From positions 1 to 35,957 of the IMG/VR virus record IMGVR_UViG_3300044644_000740: DNA of 35,957 nucleotides; one strand, given 5' to 3'. The stretch comes from a virus. This document shows, in pieces, positions 1-10,148 of this stretch (positions are counted from its first letter, which is position 1; the number at the start of each line of letters is the position of its first letter). Under the pieces are notes generated by a model. It was not told where the DNA came from. It did not search any database and was given only the letters and a program-made list of their open reading frames with translations. The position numbers and the translations under genes were made by a program.

Positions 1-616
1 CTAAAGTTCCACCAGTTAACAATGCAGTGTTGCTATAAAGACCTGATATGATTCCAGCACTAGAGTTTCCTCTGGCTTGTCGACCGATCAACAATTCAAA
101 CACAGGAACATTTGCTGTATTAACTGGGTTGAAGAATGTAAGTTCATATACCATATTTGGACTGCCAGCAGTGCCACTTGTAGCAGCAGTGCCTTCAAAT
201 CGTAATCTTAGATAATCAGTTCCAGATGAAATTCTGGAAACACGTTGCCATGAATTATCTGCACCAGCAAAAAAGATTTTATTGATTGAAGGTGAGTTAT
301 TTGCAAGTGCATTAAACTGAGTGCTTCCAGAACCAAATGTTATGTAATAATTGGAATTTGGGAAAAAACTGGTATAATTCGCATTATTATAAACCCACGT
401 GAAACCCAAAGCAACTGTAGCGAATGTGTCATCAGCTGATGATGACGCTATTGAAGTCCATCCATTCGCAGGAAATGGACTTTGCCCAGCAACTCCTAAC
501 ACAGGAAGTTTTGTTCCAGATGTTATTGTATAGATTCCAATTGAGATTGGAGCCGCAGCAATGCCAATTGTAATGCCACCTCCAATCGTTATTCCAGATT
601 CAATTATTACTCCCAT
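1..616 (-). CDS. Putative phage structural (tail-fibre-associated) protein, C-terminus cut by window edge
   Basis: This frame runs open from an ATG at 616-614 to the window edge without a stop, so 205 codons are visible and the C-terminus is missing. The N-terminus is a glycine/isoleucine-rich stretch (MGVIIESGITIGGGITIG), a pattern I recall from virion-associated proteins of marine T4-like phages. The rest is rich in Ser, Thr, Asn, Gly and aromatic residues, typical of beta-structured fibre or adhesin parts. There is no signal peptide or membrane segment. It follows the collagen-like fibre gene by 21 bases in the same direction, so it is probably part of the same late tail-fibre operon. The ribosome-binding site is weak. 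The structural role is inferred from composition and position, and no enzymatic motif is seen. Confidence 0.6.
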   Translation of the reverse strand, partial: MGVIIESGITIGGGITIGIAAAPISIGIYTITSGTKLPVLGVAGQSPFPANGWTSIASSSADDTFATVALGFTWVYNNANYTSFFPNSNYYITFGSGSTQFNALANNSPSINKIFFAGADNSWQRVSRISSGTDYLRLRFEGTAATSGTAGSPNMVYELTFFNPVNTANVPVFELLIGRQARGNSSAGIISGLYSNTALLTGGTL

Positions 617-637
617 TAATATAACCTAATTTTAATG

Positions 638-3600
638 TCACAGCCCAGCGGCGTCTAATCTAGACTTCAAATCATTAATCATTACTTGTTGTTCTTGAAT
701 TGCTTTTACAAGCATTGGAACCAACAAACTTTGTTTAACTGATTTGACTGTTCCAACTTGAACTACGTTTCCATTTTCATCAAGAGCATTTTTTGCATTC
801 TCTTCGACTAATCCTGGGAAAACTTCTTCAACTTCTTGAGCAACAAATCCAATAAATTTGGCACTGTTATTAATTAGATTGTAATTTCTAACTTTAAGTT
901 GCAATAGTCCTTCAAGTTTTGGTGTAGCATCAACAATGTTTTCCTTTTCTCTGGCATCAGAAAGTGTTCCATAAACACCAGTTGCGTTTAGAATAGTACC
1001 ATTAGCAAAAATAATGCACTTGTCACTACTTTGATACCAGCACCATATATAGAGACCATTACCGTTCAAGAACATTGCAGTGCTTGATCCTGCAGTAACT
1101 TCAACTTTAGCTGATGCAAGATTTCCAGGACTTCCAGCAATACCTAATGAATTGAATTGAACATTATCAGTTGTGAAAAGCGCTTGATCAGAGCCAGGAC
1201 CTTGTGGACCAGATGGACCTTGTGCGCCAGTGGCACCAGTCGCTCCTTGTGGACCTGCAGGACCTTGCGCACCAGTAGCACCAGTTGCTCCTTGTGGACC
1301 AGATGGACCTTGTGCGCCAGTAGCACCAGTTGCTCCTTGTGGACCAGATGGACCTTGTGCGCCAGTGGCACCAGTTGCTCCTTGTGGACCAGATGGACCT
1401 TGTGCGCCAGTGGCACCAGTTGCTCCTTGTGGACCAGATGGACCTTGTGCTCCTTGAGGACCAGTTGGTCCAATAAGTCCTGTTGATGGTCCAACCCAAT
1501 TACCCGCAGAATCAATGATGGCAACTCCGTTTTGTCTTAATTGACCACCATCTAGATTGATGTAATTGCCCATCATCACCAATCCGCTTGAATTCATGTA
1601 TGCTTCAATTTGCCCATTCCAAGCAAAATTAAACCATCCACCTGTGCTCATATTCACAGTAAAGTCGTTTGATGCAGAACCGCTTACTATGCTAATTGGT
1701 CCAGCTCCAACTGTAGTTGTTGGAACTGGTGTTGAGCCAGAACCTGCACTCAACATCGTCATGAAGGTTGCACCAGTGGTGTTCGCCATTATTAGTGCTT
1801 GACCATTTGATGATTGCATCAAATTCATGCTATTTGACGTTAATTGACCAGATGTTGAATTGAAATTAAATTTAGTTGTTGTAACTCTTGGTGTTGCGCT
1901 GGTTAATCCATCAACCATTACAGGATAGAGAGTTCCACCACTTGGTGTATCAGTTGATGTGATTGTTGTGCTTGATGGACCAGATGGACCACTCACACCT
2001 TGAGCCCCAGATGGTCCAGAAACTCCTTGTGCACCTTGTGGACCTTGTGGACCAGTCACACCTCTTGGACCAGATGGACCACTAACGCCTTGTGCACCTT
2101 GCGGACCTTGTGGACCAGAAACACCTTGAGGACCAGAAACTCCTTGTGCGCCTTGAGGACCTTGTGGACCAGAAACACCTTGCGCACCCTGCGGACCTTG
2201 TGGACCGCTGACGCCTTGTGCTCCTTGTGGACCTTGAGGACCACTTACTCCTTGCGGTCCAGAAACACCTTGAGGACCAGATGGACCAGAAGGACCAATG
2301 TCACTAATTGAAATGACACCAGTCATCGATGCAGAATTTTCAGAAATATAATAAAGTGTGCTTGGTGCATCATATGGTACACGGAAAATAATTGTACCAA
2401 CATCATCACCGTTATTTGTCACACCAGTATTATACGCATCTCCTGTTCCTGTTGTTTGCGCTGTCTTAATCCAAAATGGTTGCCCACTTGCATTAACTTC
2501 AAACTCATACAAAAACCCACGAAGCAAATAAAGCGTTGGATCATTTGATCCATTGATGAGATAATTGCTCGTTCCAAATGCGTCAACAGTATAAACTCTT
2601 GAACCAAGAACACCTTGTGGTCCAGAAACACCCTGTGGACCAGAAGGACCTGATACTCCTTGTGGACCGCTGACACCTTGCGCACCTTGCGGACCTTGAG
2701 GACCACTCACGCCTTGTGGACCAGAAACACCTTGTGCTCCTTGCGCACCTTGTGGACCAGAAACACCTTGAGGACCACTTACTCCTTGCGGTCCAGAAAC
2801 TCCTTGCGCCCCTTGTGGACCTTGTGGTCCAGAAACAGTAGAAGCAGCACCTTGAGAACCTTGTGGTCCACTTACACCTTGTGCTCCTTGTGGACCTTGA
2901 GGACCAGAAACGCCTTGTTCGCCTTGAGGACCAGATGGACCTTGAGCACCTGTTGCGCCAGTTGCACCAGCAAGATTTACTTCCCAAACATTATAAGTTC
3001 CTGATCCACTTGTTACAGTTGATTCAACTGATAGTGATCCTGTGCCAGAATTGTAAGAAGATACAGCACCTTCCATATAAATGGAGGCAGTGTTTGCGAT
3101 ACGAACAACTTGAGCAAGAGAATATGCAAGTCCAGTTTCGACGTTTAATGTTTTTGTTCCTGTTCCAACAGTTAATGATGTGTTACTTGTTGTTTCGTAT
3201 CTGTCACCAATTGGACCTTGCGGACCAGAGACACCTTGTGGACCACTTGGACCAGATGGACCCAAATCGCCTTGAGGACCTTGAGGTCCAGAAACTCCTT
3301 GTTCACCTTGTGGACCAGATGGACCTTGTGGTCCACTTACACCTTGTGCTCCTTGTGGACCTTGAGGACCAGAAACGCCTTGTTCGCCTTGAGGACCAGA
3401 GACGCCTTGTTCTCCTTGTGGACCTTGTGGACCGCTGACACCCTGCTCTCCTTGAGGACCAGATGGACCTTGAGGACCAGAAACTCCTTGTTCACCTTGT
3501 GGACCACTTGGACCAGAAACACCTTGTGGACCAGATGGACCTTGTGGTCCACTTACACCTTGTGCACCTTGAGGACCTCTTATGCCAGTGTTTCCTTGTG

Positions 3601-4261
3601 GACCAGATGGACCAGAGACACCCTGCTCGCCTTGTGGACCAGAAACACCTTGCGGACCACTGACACCCTGCTCGCCTTGTGGACCACTGACACCTTGTTC
3701 TCCTTGAGGACCAGATGGACCTTGAGCACCAGTTTCACCAATAGAACCTTGAGTGCCTTGTAGACCACTTGGACCAGATGGACCTAAATCACCTTGTGGA
3801 CCTTGTGGTCCAGAAACACCTTGTGGTCCAGAAACACCCTGTGCGCCAGATGGACCAGAAACACCTTGTGGTCCAGAAACTCCTTGTGGTCCAGAAACAC
3901 CCTGCGCACCCTGTGCACCAGATGGACCAGAAACTGTTGATGCAGAACCCTGCGCACCTTGTGGACCACTTGGACCAGAAACACCCTGTGGTCCAGAAAC
4001 TGTTGAAGCAGCACCAGTTGCACCTTGAGCTCCAGATGGACCACTTACGCCTTGTGCACCTTGCGCACCTTGTGGACCAGAAACTGTTGATGCTGAACCT
4101 TGCGCTCCCTGAGGACCAGATGGACCAGAAGGACCGCCTGGATCGCCCTGTGCGCCTTGAGGACCACTCACACCTTGTGGACCCGATGGACCAATGCCTT
4201 GCGGACCAGATGGACCAACTGGCAAGGATGATGATAAGATATCTGTTAAATTTTGAGTCAT
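638..4261 (-). CDS. Collagen-like tail fibre with C-terminal S74 intramolecular chaperone
   Basis: This 1207-residue protein is built of long Gly-X-Y tracts, mostly GPQ, GPS, GVS and GAQ triplets. The tracts are broken by folded inserts: a Thr/Ser-rich beta domain at about 351-433, a cupredoxin-like domain at about 553-653, and a fibre domain at about 762-926. The last ~107 residues form a Peptidase_S74 (endosialidase-type) chaperone that starts at [10 protein letters not shown]1101 and K1106 match the Ser/Lys pair used for self-cleavage in this family, which releases the chaperone after the fibre trimerises. A short C-terminal coiled coil ([17 protein letters not shown]) fits trimer assembly. 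The product is most likely a virion-surface fibre for host binding. The gene starts 5 bases after the next fibre gene's stop. Exact collagen repeats make its length prone to change by recombination. Confidence 0.88.
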   Translation of the reverse strand: MTQNLTDILSSSLPVGPSGPQGIGPSGPQGVSGPQGAQGDPGGPSGPSGPQGAQGSASTVSGPQGAQGAQGVSGPSGAQGATGAASTVSGPQGVSGPSGPQGAQGSASTVSGPSGAQGAQGVSGPQGVSGPQGVSGPSGAQGVSGPQGVSGPQGPQGDLGPSGPSGLQGTQGSIGETGAQGPSGPQGEQGVSGPQGEQGVSGPQGVSGPQGEQGVSGPSGPQGNTGIRGPQGAQGVSGPQGPSGPQGVSGPSGPQGEQGVSGPQGPSGPQGEQGVSGPQGPQGEQGVSGPQGEQGVSGPQGPQGAQGVSGPQGPSGPQGEQGVSGPQGPQGDLGPSGPSGPQGVSGPQGPIGDRYETTSNTSLTVGTGTKTLNVETGLAYSLAQVVRIANTASIYMEGAVSSYNSGTGSLSVESTVTSGSGTYNVWEVNLAGATGATGAQGPSGPQGEQGVSGPQGPQGAQGVSGPQGSQGAASTVSGPQGPQGAQGVSGPQGVSGPQGVSGPQGAQGAQGVSGPQGVSGPQGPQGAQGVSGPQGVSGPSGPQGVSGPQGVLGSRVYTVDAFGTSNYLINGSNDPTLYLLRGFLYEFEVNASGQPFWIKTAQTTGTGDAYNTGVTNNGDDVGTIIFRVPYDAPSTLYYISENSASMTGVISISDIGPSGPSGPQGVSGPQGVSGPQGPQGAQGVSGPQGPQGAQGVSGPQGPQGAQGVSGPQGVSGPQGPQGAQGVSGPSGPRGVTGPQGPQGAQGVSGPSGAQGVSGPSGPSSTTITSTDTPSGGTLYPVMVDGLTSATPRVTTTKFNFNSTSGQLTSNSMNLMQSSNGQALIMANTTGATFMTMLSAGSGSTPVPTTTVGAGPISIVSGSASNDFTVNMSTGGWFNFAWNGQIEAYMNSSGLVMMGNYINLDGGQLRQNGVAIIDSAGNWVGPSTGLIGPTGPQGAQGPSGPQGATGATGAQGPSGPQGATGATGAQGPSGPQGATGATGAQGPSGPQGATGATGAQGPAGPQGATGATGAQGPSGPQGPGSDQALFTTDNVQFNSLGIAGSPGNLASAKVEVTAGSSTAMFLNGNGLYIWCWYQSSDKCIIFANGTILNATGVYGTLSDAREKENIVDATPKLEGLLQLKVRNYNLINNSAKFIGFVAQEVEEVFPGLVEENAKNALDENGNVVQVGTVKSVKQSLLVPMLVKAIQEQQVMINDLKSRLDAAGL
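1224..1448 (-). repeat. Five tandem 45-bp units inside the fibre gene
   Basis: Five head-to-tail 45-bp units start at 1224, 1269, 1314, 1359 and 1404. Each codes for 15 residues of Gly-X-Y collagen ([15 protein letters not shown], cyclically). Units 4 and 5 are identical and unit 3 differs from them at one base. Units 1 and 2 are more diverged. This pattern suggests recent duplication by slippage or unequal recombination within the coding frame. Confidence 0.9.
3207..4240 (-). repeat. Longest collagen-like Gly-X-Y tract
   Basis: These roughly 345 codons encode almost uninterrupted Gly-X-Y triplets, with Pro frequent at X and Gln or Ser at Y. Short breaks of the form (A/S)ASTVS occur several times. 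At DNA level it is a degenerate 9-bp repetition of gga-cca-like codons on the opposite strand, which explains the spurious open frames on both strands here. It probably forms a rigid trimeric rod. Confidence 0.85.
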
Positions 4262-4266
4262 TATTT

Positions 4267-7200
4267 TTAATTATCTCTTAAACTAATAACTAGATTTTCT
4301 AGTTCACTAATTTTTCTGTTTTGCTCTTTGATTGCTTCGATTAATAATGCAACCATGGTTCCATAAGAAATTGAATATCCAATCTCTTCATTTCCGCTAA
4401 CAACTTCAGGAATAACATTCATAACTTCTTGAGCAACTACACCCATAAAGGTATCATTTGAAATTGTGTTATTTGCTTCAATTCGATTATAGTTTACACC
4501 ACGCAATGACAATACTTTATTTAACGGATTTTCAATAGTGATAATATTTGTTTTATATCTAACATCGGATGATTCAGTGACGGTTCCAGTTGCATGAATA
4601 TTTCCATTTACATGCAGCGTGTAGACTGGACTTACAATCTTAATTCCAACGTTTCCATTTCTATCTATGCGCACTTGCTCTTCATTTCCTGTTGCAAAAG
4701 CAAGATTACCTGCATTTTCACCAGATGATCTAATCGTCATAGTGTTTGCGTCAGGAACACCACCAATTGTACTATTTGTTAGAGCATAACCGCACATGAA
4801 TTCGAGCAATTGATACTGAGTACCATTACCAAACACAACCGTGTCATTGGCATATCCAGTTCCAAATACTGCGAGACTTCCATAACCTTCAAGTACAGAA
4901 ATGGCAGAGTTACCAACAATCAAAGCATTGTTCGCAGTGACAAATTTTAATTTTGAATTGGCTTTGGCTACTTGAGATGAACCGATAGCACCAACCATTA
5001 CAGGATATAGAGTTGCAGAGGATTCATTGGTTGTTGTGATGGTATTTGCATCACCAGTTGCACCTTGAGAACCTTGAGCACCTTGAGGACCAGAAGGACC
5101 AATTCCCTGCGGTCCAGACGGACCTTGTGCACCAACATTACCTTGAACACCTTGTGGACCAGAAGGACCAGTTAATCCTAGTGGACCTGATGGACCCTGC
5201 GCCCCTTGCGGACCTTGTGGACCAGATGGACCACCTGGATCACCTTGTGGACCTTGCGGACCAGAAACAGTAGATGCAGCACCTTGTGGACCAGAAGGAC
5301 CTTGTGGACCTGATGGACCCTGCGCTCCTTGCGCTCCTGCTGTTCCAGTGCTCCATCTTAAATTTCCAGTGCCATCTGTTGTCAAATGTTGACCATTTGA
5401 TCCACCAAGAATCGTGACGTTTGCATTAGTATTCAAGTATGACTTTGTATATACATGAATGTTATTTGCATAAGTCGTTCCAAGCGAATCAGTTCTTATA
5501 AGTGGTGTCCACTCTGATTCATTGCCTGTCGAAATTGTTAAATTAGCATTTGCGTCTTTATATGTTGAGATTTGCCAAATATCAACGTTAGCAGCAGAAT
5601 CAAATTCTGCGTTAAGAGCGTCTTTAAACCAACCTGGCCAATCTTCAGTTGTTTGATCACCCAAATAAACTAGAGAAATATTCTTTGTGGCAGCGGTTGA
5701 ATTCAACAATGATATAGAGTCTATAATATTTCCATTTCCCATACTGCCAGAATTATCAATAACGTAATACACAGTTGAATCATTTGGAATATTTGTTATT
5801 TCCAGATAATTTGATGTATTTGGGGGCTGATTACCTGTATCTCTGTTAACTTGATAATAAAACGCTCTTGGATCAGCATCGAACGATGCAGGAATTTTTA
5901 AGTCTGCTCTAACTGCAGCTGATGGTGGACCTAGCGGTTGAAGCAAGTTGAAAATTAAAGATGGATATGCAGCCCGCAGCTGGTTCCAATTATTCGCAAT
6001 GTCGTTGGTATTAACACTAGTCTCATCACAAATAGAAATTGCGTATTGTGGCGACAATCCTCTGCCAAGAATCATTGCTTCTTTTTTTACTGGTTTTTCG
6101 TTTACAACAACGAAAGCAGGGCTAATATTTGCTCCATAATAAACAGAGGTTCCAGAATCAGCATAAAATGTTCTAGAGAATTGTTGAGTATTGCTGAGTT
6201 GTCCATGGAAAGAATTACTTGACACCCAAGTATTTCCATTTACAGTCATCACATTGCCCATTGTGATGTTTGTCTGCAATGTCACATTTTCTTTATAGAA
6301 TAGATATTTTCCTGTTGCATCAAAAGAACCATTTGATGCTTTAAATTGAACTTCGCTTGTATTTCCTGCTGCTGTTGCATTAGCATTGCCAGAAGGACCA
6401 GAAGGACCAGTTGCACCCGATGGACCCGATGGACCAGTTGATCCAGCTGAACCTTGTGGACCAGAAGGACCAGCGGCACCTGCAGTTGTCGTGAATGCAA
6501 TATTTGCGTTTGCGCCACTTCTTGTTACATTTACAGTTATTGTAGATGTGTTTACAAAATTCAAATTGAGCGTGTCAACCGTCGACGATCCATTCGCCAT
6601 TACATTGACGTTGCAACAATTTGATGTGAAGATAGCAGTATTTGTTTGTGCATTCGAATTATTCGCATCAATAATTTCGAAATACGGTGGGCTTGTTCCA
6701 CCATTTCTTTTAACTCTAAATTTTATTCCACCAGAACCGATACCTCTGGAGTTGAAATAAATTGTATCTTCACTTAAATACAAATCACGCCATGGTTTCT
6801 CAGCAGAACCAAGATCATATGTGATTGCTTCTGATGGAATCACATGACCACTAATTGATTGTAAGTTTTGAGTTGCACCAGATGGACCACGTGCACCTGT
6901 TGTTGCTGTAACTTCCCAAGTTGTTTGATTGTAGATAAATTCTACAGTGACGCCTTTCAAGTTTAAAAGAATGTCGTCAGCAACACCTTCAATTGTAGAT
7001 CCATTGCGCGCAACAGTTAAATTATTTGCACCCCAATTTCCACCATCAGAAATAACAACATAATCTCCACTAACTGGAGATGCTGGTAATGTGATTGTAA
7101 ATGAACCTGCGCCAGTAGTTGTATTTGCAATTAATCGATCACCATTAATTGCTGTATAATTTGAAGTTTTGATTGCCCATGGAGTTAGTGCTCCTTGCGG

Positions 7201-7314
7201 ACCTGATGGTCCAGGAGCGCCACGCATTGCTGAATCACCAACAACGATATTAGTTGGTTGATTTACTACGGTTACTGTGTTACTTGTAGATGTTACAACT
7301 ACATAATCTGACAT
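4267..7314 (-). CDS. Second collagen-like tail fibre with a VWA-like segment and S74 chaperone
   Basis: This 1015-residue fibre has a beta-rich N-terminal part (about 45-140), short collagen tracts near residues 280-315, and a longer one near 658-755. The C-terminus (915-1015) is an S74 chaperone starting [11 protein letters not shown]916 and K921 match the catalytic Ser/Lys pair of the family, and a terminal coiled coil follows. Between about 440 and 570 lies a segment with an aromatic-rich lead and then [13 protein letters not shown]. This contains the DxSxS signature of a von Willebrand factor A metal site, with D520 as its first residue. The product is probably a virion-surface adhesin working with the neighbouring fibre. 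Its ATG overlaps the stop of the upstream gene as TAATG, so the two are translationally coupled. Confidence 0.87.
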   Translation of the reverse strand: MSDYVVVTSTSNTVTVVNQPTNIVVGDSAMRGAPGPSGPQGALTPWAIKTSNYTAINGDRLIANTTTGAGSFTITLPASPVSGDYVVISDGGNWGANNLTVARNGSTIEGVADDILLNLKGVTVEFIYNQTTWEVTATTGARGPSGATQNLQSISGHVIPSEAITYDLGSAEKPWRDLYLSEDTIYFNSRGIGSGGIKFRVKRNGGTSPPYFEIIDANNSNAQTNTAIFTSNCCNVNVMANGSSTVDTLNLNFVNTSTITVNVTRSGANANIAFTTTAGAAGPSGPQGSAGSTGPSGPSGATGPSGPSGNANATAAGNTSEVQFKASNGSFDATGKYLFYKENVTLQTNITMGNVMTVNGNTWVSSNSFHGQLSNTQQFSRTFYADSGTSVYYGANISPAFVVVNEKPVKKEAMILGRGLSPQYAISICDETSVNTNDIANNWNQLRAAYPSLIFNLLQPLGPPSAAVRADLKIPASFDADPRAFYYQVNRDTGNQPPNTSNYLEITNIPNDSTVYYVIDNSGSMGNGNIIDSISLLNSTAATKNISLVYLGDQTTEDWPGWFKDALNAEFDSAANVDIWQISTYKDANANLTISTGNESEWTPLIRTDSLGTTYANNIHVYTKSYLNTNANVTILGGSNGQHLTTDGTGNLRWSTGTAGAQGAQGPSGPQGPSGPQGAASTVSGPQGPQGDPGGPSGPQGPQGAQGPSGPLGLTGPSGPQGVQGNVGAQGPSGPQGIGPSGPQGAQGSQGATGDANTITTTNESSATLYPVMVGAIGSSQVAKANSKLKFVTANNALIVGNSAISVLEGYGSLAVFGTGYANDTVVFGNGTQYQLLEFMCGYALTNSTIGGVPDANTMTIRSSGENAGNLAFATGNEEQVRIDRNGNVGIKIVSPVYTLHVNGNIHATGTVTESSDVRYKTNIITIENPLNKVLSLRGVNYNRIEANNTISNDTFMGVVAQEVMNVIPEVVSGNEEIGYSISYGTMVALLIEAIKEQNRKISELENLVISLRDN

Positions 7315-7703
7315 TAGCGAGTGACCTCAGCATAAACATTCACATCGCCATAAAGAAGTTTTGAAACTTTACCATTACCATCAACCAATTCTAAATCATA
7401 AACATAAACCGTCTTTGGTGGCTTTCCATCACTGTTTAAATCAACAGGAATATTCGCAGTTCTTGTTGCTGCGAGTTCTAGTGCAACGTTGCCCTCTGCT
7501 GCAGTGATGGTGATTTCACCATTAGAAGTAGTGAGTGATTCAGTTGCTGATCCTGCACCATAACTTGTGCGAATTTGCATTCTCGCAGTATATCCAGATA
7601 AATTCTGGACGTTTGCGTTGGCATCTTTGACAGTAACGGTCATTGAAAATGTGGCACCCTGCCACATTTCTAGATTATATTTGTTATTTGTTAATGCTGA
7701 CAT
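7314..7703 (-). CDS. Small beta-rich baseplate/fibre-adaptor-like protein
   Basis: This 129-residue protein has the pattern [20 protein letters not shown], then a GYTARMQIR strand, and ends in a [20 protein letters not shown] hairpin. I recognise this arrangement from phage proteins next to tail-fibre genes. It resembles the N-terminal beta-sandwich of BppU-type baseplate proteins. It has no signal peptide, membrane span or catalytic motif. Its position directly upstream of two fibre genes, with a TAATG junction to the next one, suggests a structural adaptor or fibre-attachment role. The family link is from memory of the motif pattern and the exact role is inference. Confidence 0.6.
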   Translation of the reverse strand: MSALTNNKYNLEMWQGATFSMTVTVKDANANVQNLSGYTARMQIRTSYGAGSATESLTTSNGEITITAAEGNVALELAATRTANIPVDLNSDGKPPKTVYVYDLELVDGNGKVSKLLYGDVNVYAEVTR

Positions 7704-7712
7704 TTATTTCTC

Positions 7713-8342
7713 TTATGTTTTCTCTAAAACCGCAACGTATAATCCATTATGCCAATTTTTCGAAGTAGTGTGATTTGTTAATATCCACTCTTTATGTACT
7801 TTAAGACCACATTTATTTAATCCAATTTGTGTTCCATTTTTTGCAGGCTCATGATTCCAATCGTCGACAATAAAAATAAATTGATTTGTAAGTAAATCAA
7901 GATAATATGTTAATGCGTTTTCTTGATCTTCAGCCCTGTGATCTCCATCATAAAAATATACATTTGTTCCTTTAACAATTTCTTTCTGCTCTTCACTTAA
8001 ATTAAAACAGTCTGCATTAATAAAGGTAAAATTAGATATATTATGTTCATTACAAGACTGATCAAACCATCTTTTATTTTCCTCATAATTTCCAAACTGC
8101 GAGAAATTGTCAATTGCAACAGCAGTTGCGTTATTATTATACATCGCAGAAACAAAAGTAGAACCTTTATGTACTCCTATTTCTAGGTATTTATCATCTT
8201 CTTTAATCAATTCATTTAATAATATTCGATTTTCTCTTGATGACATACCAGGAATGGTAAACACAGATTGTGGCAATTTAGTAACATCGTTCATTGCATT
8301 ATCAATTGCCATTGCAACACGATTAATATAATTTTCTATCAT
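7713..8342 (-). CDS. Class I SAM-dependent methyltransferase (Methyltransf_24-like)
   Basis: This 209-residue protein carries the SAM-binding motif I as YLEIGVHKGSTF (about residues 52-63). An acidic strand end VAIDNF follows, and then FYDGDHRAED, a signature often seen in small class I methyltransferases that act on sugars or related surface groups. VDDWNHEPAKNGT is a probable later motif. No membrane segment is present. It lies between the endolysin and the tail genes, and its start overlaps the endolysin stop by ATGA. It is visibly more AT-rich than the fibre genes. The substrate cannot be read from sequence: virion or host glycan, protein and small molecule are all possible. Confidence 0.75.
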   Translation of the reverse strand: MIENYINRVAMAIDNAMNDVTKLPQSVFTIPGMSSRENRILLNELIKEDDKYLEIGVHKGSTFVSAMYNNNATAVAIDNFSQFGNYEENKRWFDQSCNEHNISNFTFINADCFNLSEEQKEIVKGTNVYFYDGDHRAEDQENALTYYLDLLTNQFIFIVDDWNHEPAKNGTQIGLNKCGLKVHKEWILTNHTTSKNWHNGLYVAVLEKT

Positions 8343-9544
8343 ACAACAAATCCTGGCTTATACACTGTTTTTCCGTTGACTGTAACCGCAGTCATCTTTT
8401 GTTTACGATTGCTTCCGTCTCTTTTAACTGACGCATGCACCCAACCGCTATTTGGTCCTTCTTTTGGATCATAGAATTCAAGAATGATTTGATCAAACTC
8501 GCAGTTTTCTGCAACCCATTTGGCAAGATCTGGATTTGGAAGTCCGTCGATTTCAAAATCTACCGCTTCGCCATTGCAATGCTGAGACTTACTAGAACCG
8601 CCAACGGCAGCATTAAGTGCTGGTCCACGATACCCACTATTGATGCGCACAGGCTTACCGAAATGACGGCGAACAGGCTCAAGTATTTTTTCACATACAT
8701 TCTTTAAATTCTCTGCGTGTGCTGCATTTGGAGTATTATCAATTCTTTTGCGAGTTGCAGTTTCTGATTTGGTAAACTCTTTAAGATTAAAATGTTCCGT
8801 CAGCTGCATATCTGGTTTAACTGAAGTGATTGCTGCTGGTTTTGCTGCTGCGGCTAGTTGCGCAGGAGGTGGAACAACAATGCCCTTTGATGCTGTTGGT
8901 GTCACAACTTTCGGAGCAGCACCAGCAGGAGCACTTAACTGCGCGAAGTACGTTTTCGTCTTATTCTTGCGATCTTCCAAGCCGTGTGTGCCACCATTAA
9001 CTTTCTTACTAATGGATAATATCGCAGCATCAGTCACTCCTTGATCGCAAATGCTCCAAAGTTTGTTTCGTTCGAAAAAGAACATTGCTGATTCGAATGC
9101 AAGTTCACCTGCAACCAAATCAGGATTTGTCATCACATCTGGGCGATTGCAGTATTTCGCAAACGCTTCGTAATTAGATTTGCCTGTTAATTGTAATGCA
9201 CCACGACCGCGATACTTCCAACCATCACCTGAACTTTCTGGACCATTGCCCATGCGATTTGCATACACACGATTTGCAATGGCTTCTGGTTTTCTTTCAT
9301 ATTTGGCAGCAGTCGCAGCATCTGGAAAATACTTTTTGAATATTCCCATCAAACCTTTGGCACCATAATTTAGATTCTCGCTAAATGCTTTGAATCCACC
9401 AGTTTCGTGAGAAGTTTGACCAAAGAAGTGCGCTGCTCTAGCAGGTGATAATTTGTAGAATGCAGCAGCAGCACGTAGAGTTCCTGGACCCCACGCACCG
9501 TCAGCCGTCACTCCGATCTTTTGTTGAAGTGCTTTTAAACTCAT
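8339..9544 (-). CDS. Bifunctional endolysin: GH19 chitinase/lysozyme-like plus M15 peptidase
   Basis: A short peptidoglycan-binding-like N-terminus (1-32) is followed by a GH19 domain of about 35-200 residues. The GH19 acid/base Glu is in SHETGG (E47) and the second Glu in SENLNY (E56). A Pro/Ala-rich linker (about 205-245) leads to an M15-type zinc peptidase with likely ligands H322 and D329 in QHCNGEAVDFEI and H370 in GWVHAS. The two halves would cut the glycan and the peptide stem of peptidoglycan. The longest frame begins at a TTG at 9556, but AGGTGG at 9553-9548 sits just before the ATG at 9544, so that ATG is the likely start (401 aa). It has no signal peptide, which fits holin-dependent release. 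The gene follows a membrane protein and a lipoprotein, forming a lysis cassette. Confidence 0.87.
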   Translation of the reverse strand: MSLKALQQKIGVTADGAWGPGTLRAAAAFYKLSPARAAHFFGQTSHETGGFKAFSENLNYGAKGLMGIFKKYFPDAATAAKYERKPEAIANRVYANRMGNGPESSGDGWKYRGRGALQLTGKSNYEAFAKYCNRPDVMTNPDLVAGELAFESAMFFFERNKLWSICDQGVTDAAILSISKKVNGGTHGLEDRKNKTKTYFAQLSAPAGAAPKVVTPTASKGIVVPPPAQLAAAAKPAAITSVKPDMQLTEHFNLKEFTKSETATRKRIDNTPNAAHAENLKNVCEKILEPVRRHFGKPVRINSGYRGPALNAAVGGSSKSQHCNGEAVDFEIDGLPNPDLAKWVAENCEFDQIILEFYDPKEGPNSGWVHASVKRDGSNRKQKMTAVTVNGKTVYKPGFVV

Positions 9545-9547
9545 GAC

Positions 9548-9553
9548 CCACCT
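9548..9553 (-). promoter_or_regulatory. Shine-Dalgarno that fixes the endolysin start
   Basis: AGGTGG lies three bases upstream of the ATG at 9544-9542. It is inside the longer open frame that would begin at TTG 9556, which argues against the TTG start. Confidence 0.7.
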
Positions 9554-9900
9554 CAAGCAATATGATCTTGTACTTCTTCAACCATTTCCTTTACAGGTTC
9601 TGGCAATAAATCTTCTGGTTTTGTTGCTTCTGGTGTAGGTGCTGTTGGGGGAGCATTTTCTTTTTCGTTCTTACCCAACATAATACCTGAAAGAATACCA
9701 GTTAAGAAAGTAGCAATTGGCGTAATCAACTCAAAAAACTTTGCGTCGTTTGGTGATTGTTGCATTGGCTGTGTAACAAAGATAAGTGAGTAGAGAACTA
9801 CAAACACAATTCCTGTCAATGTAAATGCCAATGATAGACCGACCGTAAATTTCAATCGAGCCATCAATTCAGTTTCAGTATAACGTGGACCCTTAAACAT
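9553..9900 (-). CDS. Two-span membrane protein, holin candidate
   Basis: This 115-residue protein has two hydrophobic segments, at about 18-43 and 57-76 (ITPIATFLTGILSGIMLG). A short polar loop separates them. The C-terminal tail is proline- and glutamate-rich and charged. The topology would put both termini on the same side. Its size, the two spans, and its place directly upstream of the endolysin fit a class II-like holin, but no holin family is identifiable by motif alone. The second hydrophobic segment resembles small membrane proteins in other marine T4-like phages, from memory. An alternative is a membrane-anchored lysis regulator. Confidence 0.6.
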   Translation of the reverse strand: MFKGPRYTETELMARLKFTVGLSLAFTLTGIVFVVLYSLIFVTQPMQQSPNDAKFFELITPIATFLTGILSGIMLGKNEKENAPPTAPTPEATKPEDLLPEPVKEMVEEVQDHIA

Positions 9901-9902
9901 AA

Positions 9903-10145
9903 TTATTCTCCTATTTCTTCACTAGTTGTTTCAGTCGTTTCACTATTGCAAGGTTGTTGTTCTTCAATCACAACAGTTTCTTGTTGTAAGCCATTCAATT
10001 TATCGTAGCAAAATCCATCGGCTTCACATGCTGGAAGATTGCATTCTGCCTTATCCTTATTTGCAGGATCTTGACATGGATATCTATATGTATCCTCACA
10101 TCCAACTAATAATAAAGCAGTTACAGCAAAAATTACTGCTTTCAT
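9903..10145 (-). CDS. Small phage lipoprotein, outer-membrane spanin candidate
   Basis: The 80-residue product has a short signal peptide ending in the lipobox LLVGC, with C16 as the lipidated cysteine. The mature part starts CEDTYRYPCQDPANKDKAEC, a cysteine-rich motif I recall from lipoproteins of T4-like marine phages. Four further cysteines (five counting one near the C-terminus) could form disulfides in the periplasm. The C-terminus is Thr/Glu-rich. It is encoded just before the holin candidate and the endolysin, so an o-spanin-like role in outer-membrane disruption is plausible. No i-spanin partner is obvious unless the adjacent membrane protein acts as one. Confidence 0.7.
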   Translation of the reverse strand: MKAVIFAVTALLLVGCEDTYRYPCQDPANKDKAECNLPACEADGFCYDKLNGLQQETVVIEEQQPCNSETTETTSEEIGE

Positions 10146-10148
10146 TGT

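Noticed and set aside
1224-4240. CRISPR-like repetition.
   Set aside because: Repeats are in frame, contiguous and encode Gly-X-Y triplets. There are no unique spacers of regular length.
1144-4281. Many open frames on both strands within the collagen-like fibre gene, some over 100 codons.
   Set aside because: They have low-complexity composition and exist only because the 9-bp collagen codon repetition removes stops in other frames. None has a plausible ribosome-binding site and recognisable protein.
9545-9556. TTG start for the endolysin, giving four extra residues.
   Set aside because: The AGGTGG ribosome-binding site lies between this TTG and the ATG at 9544.
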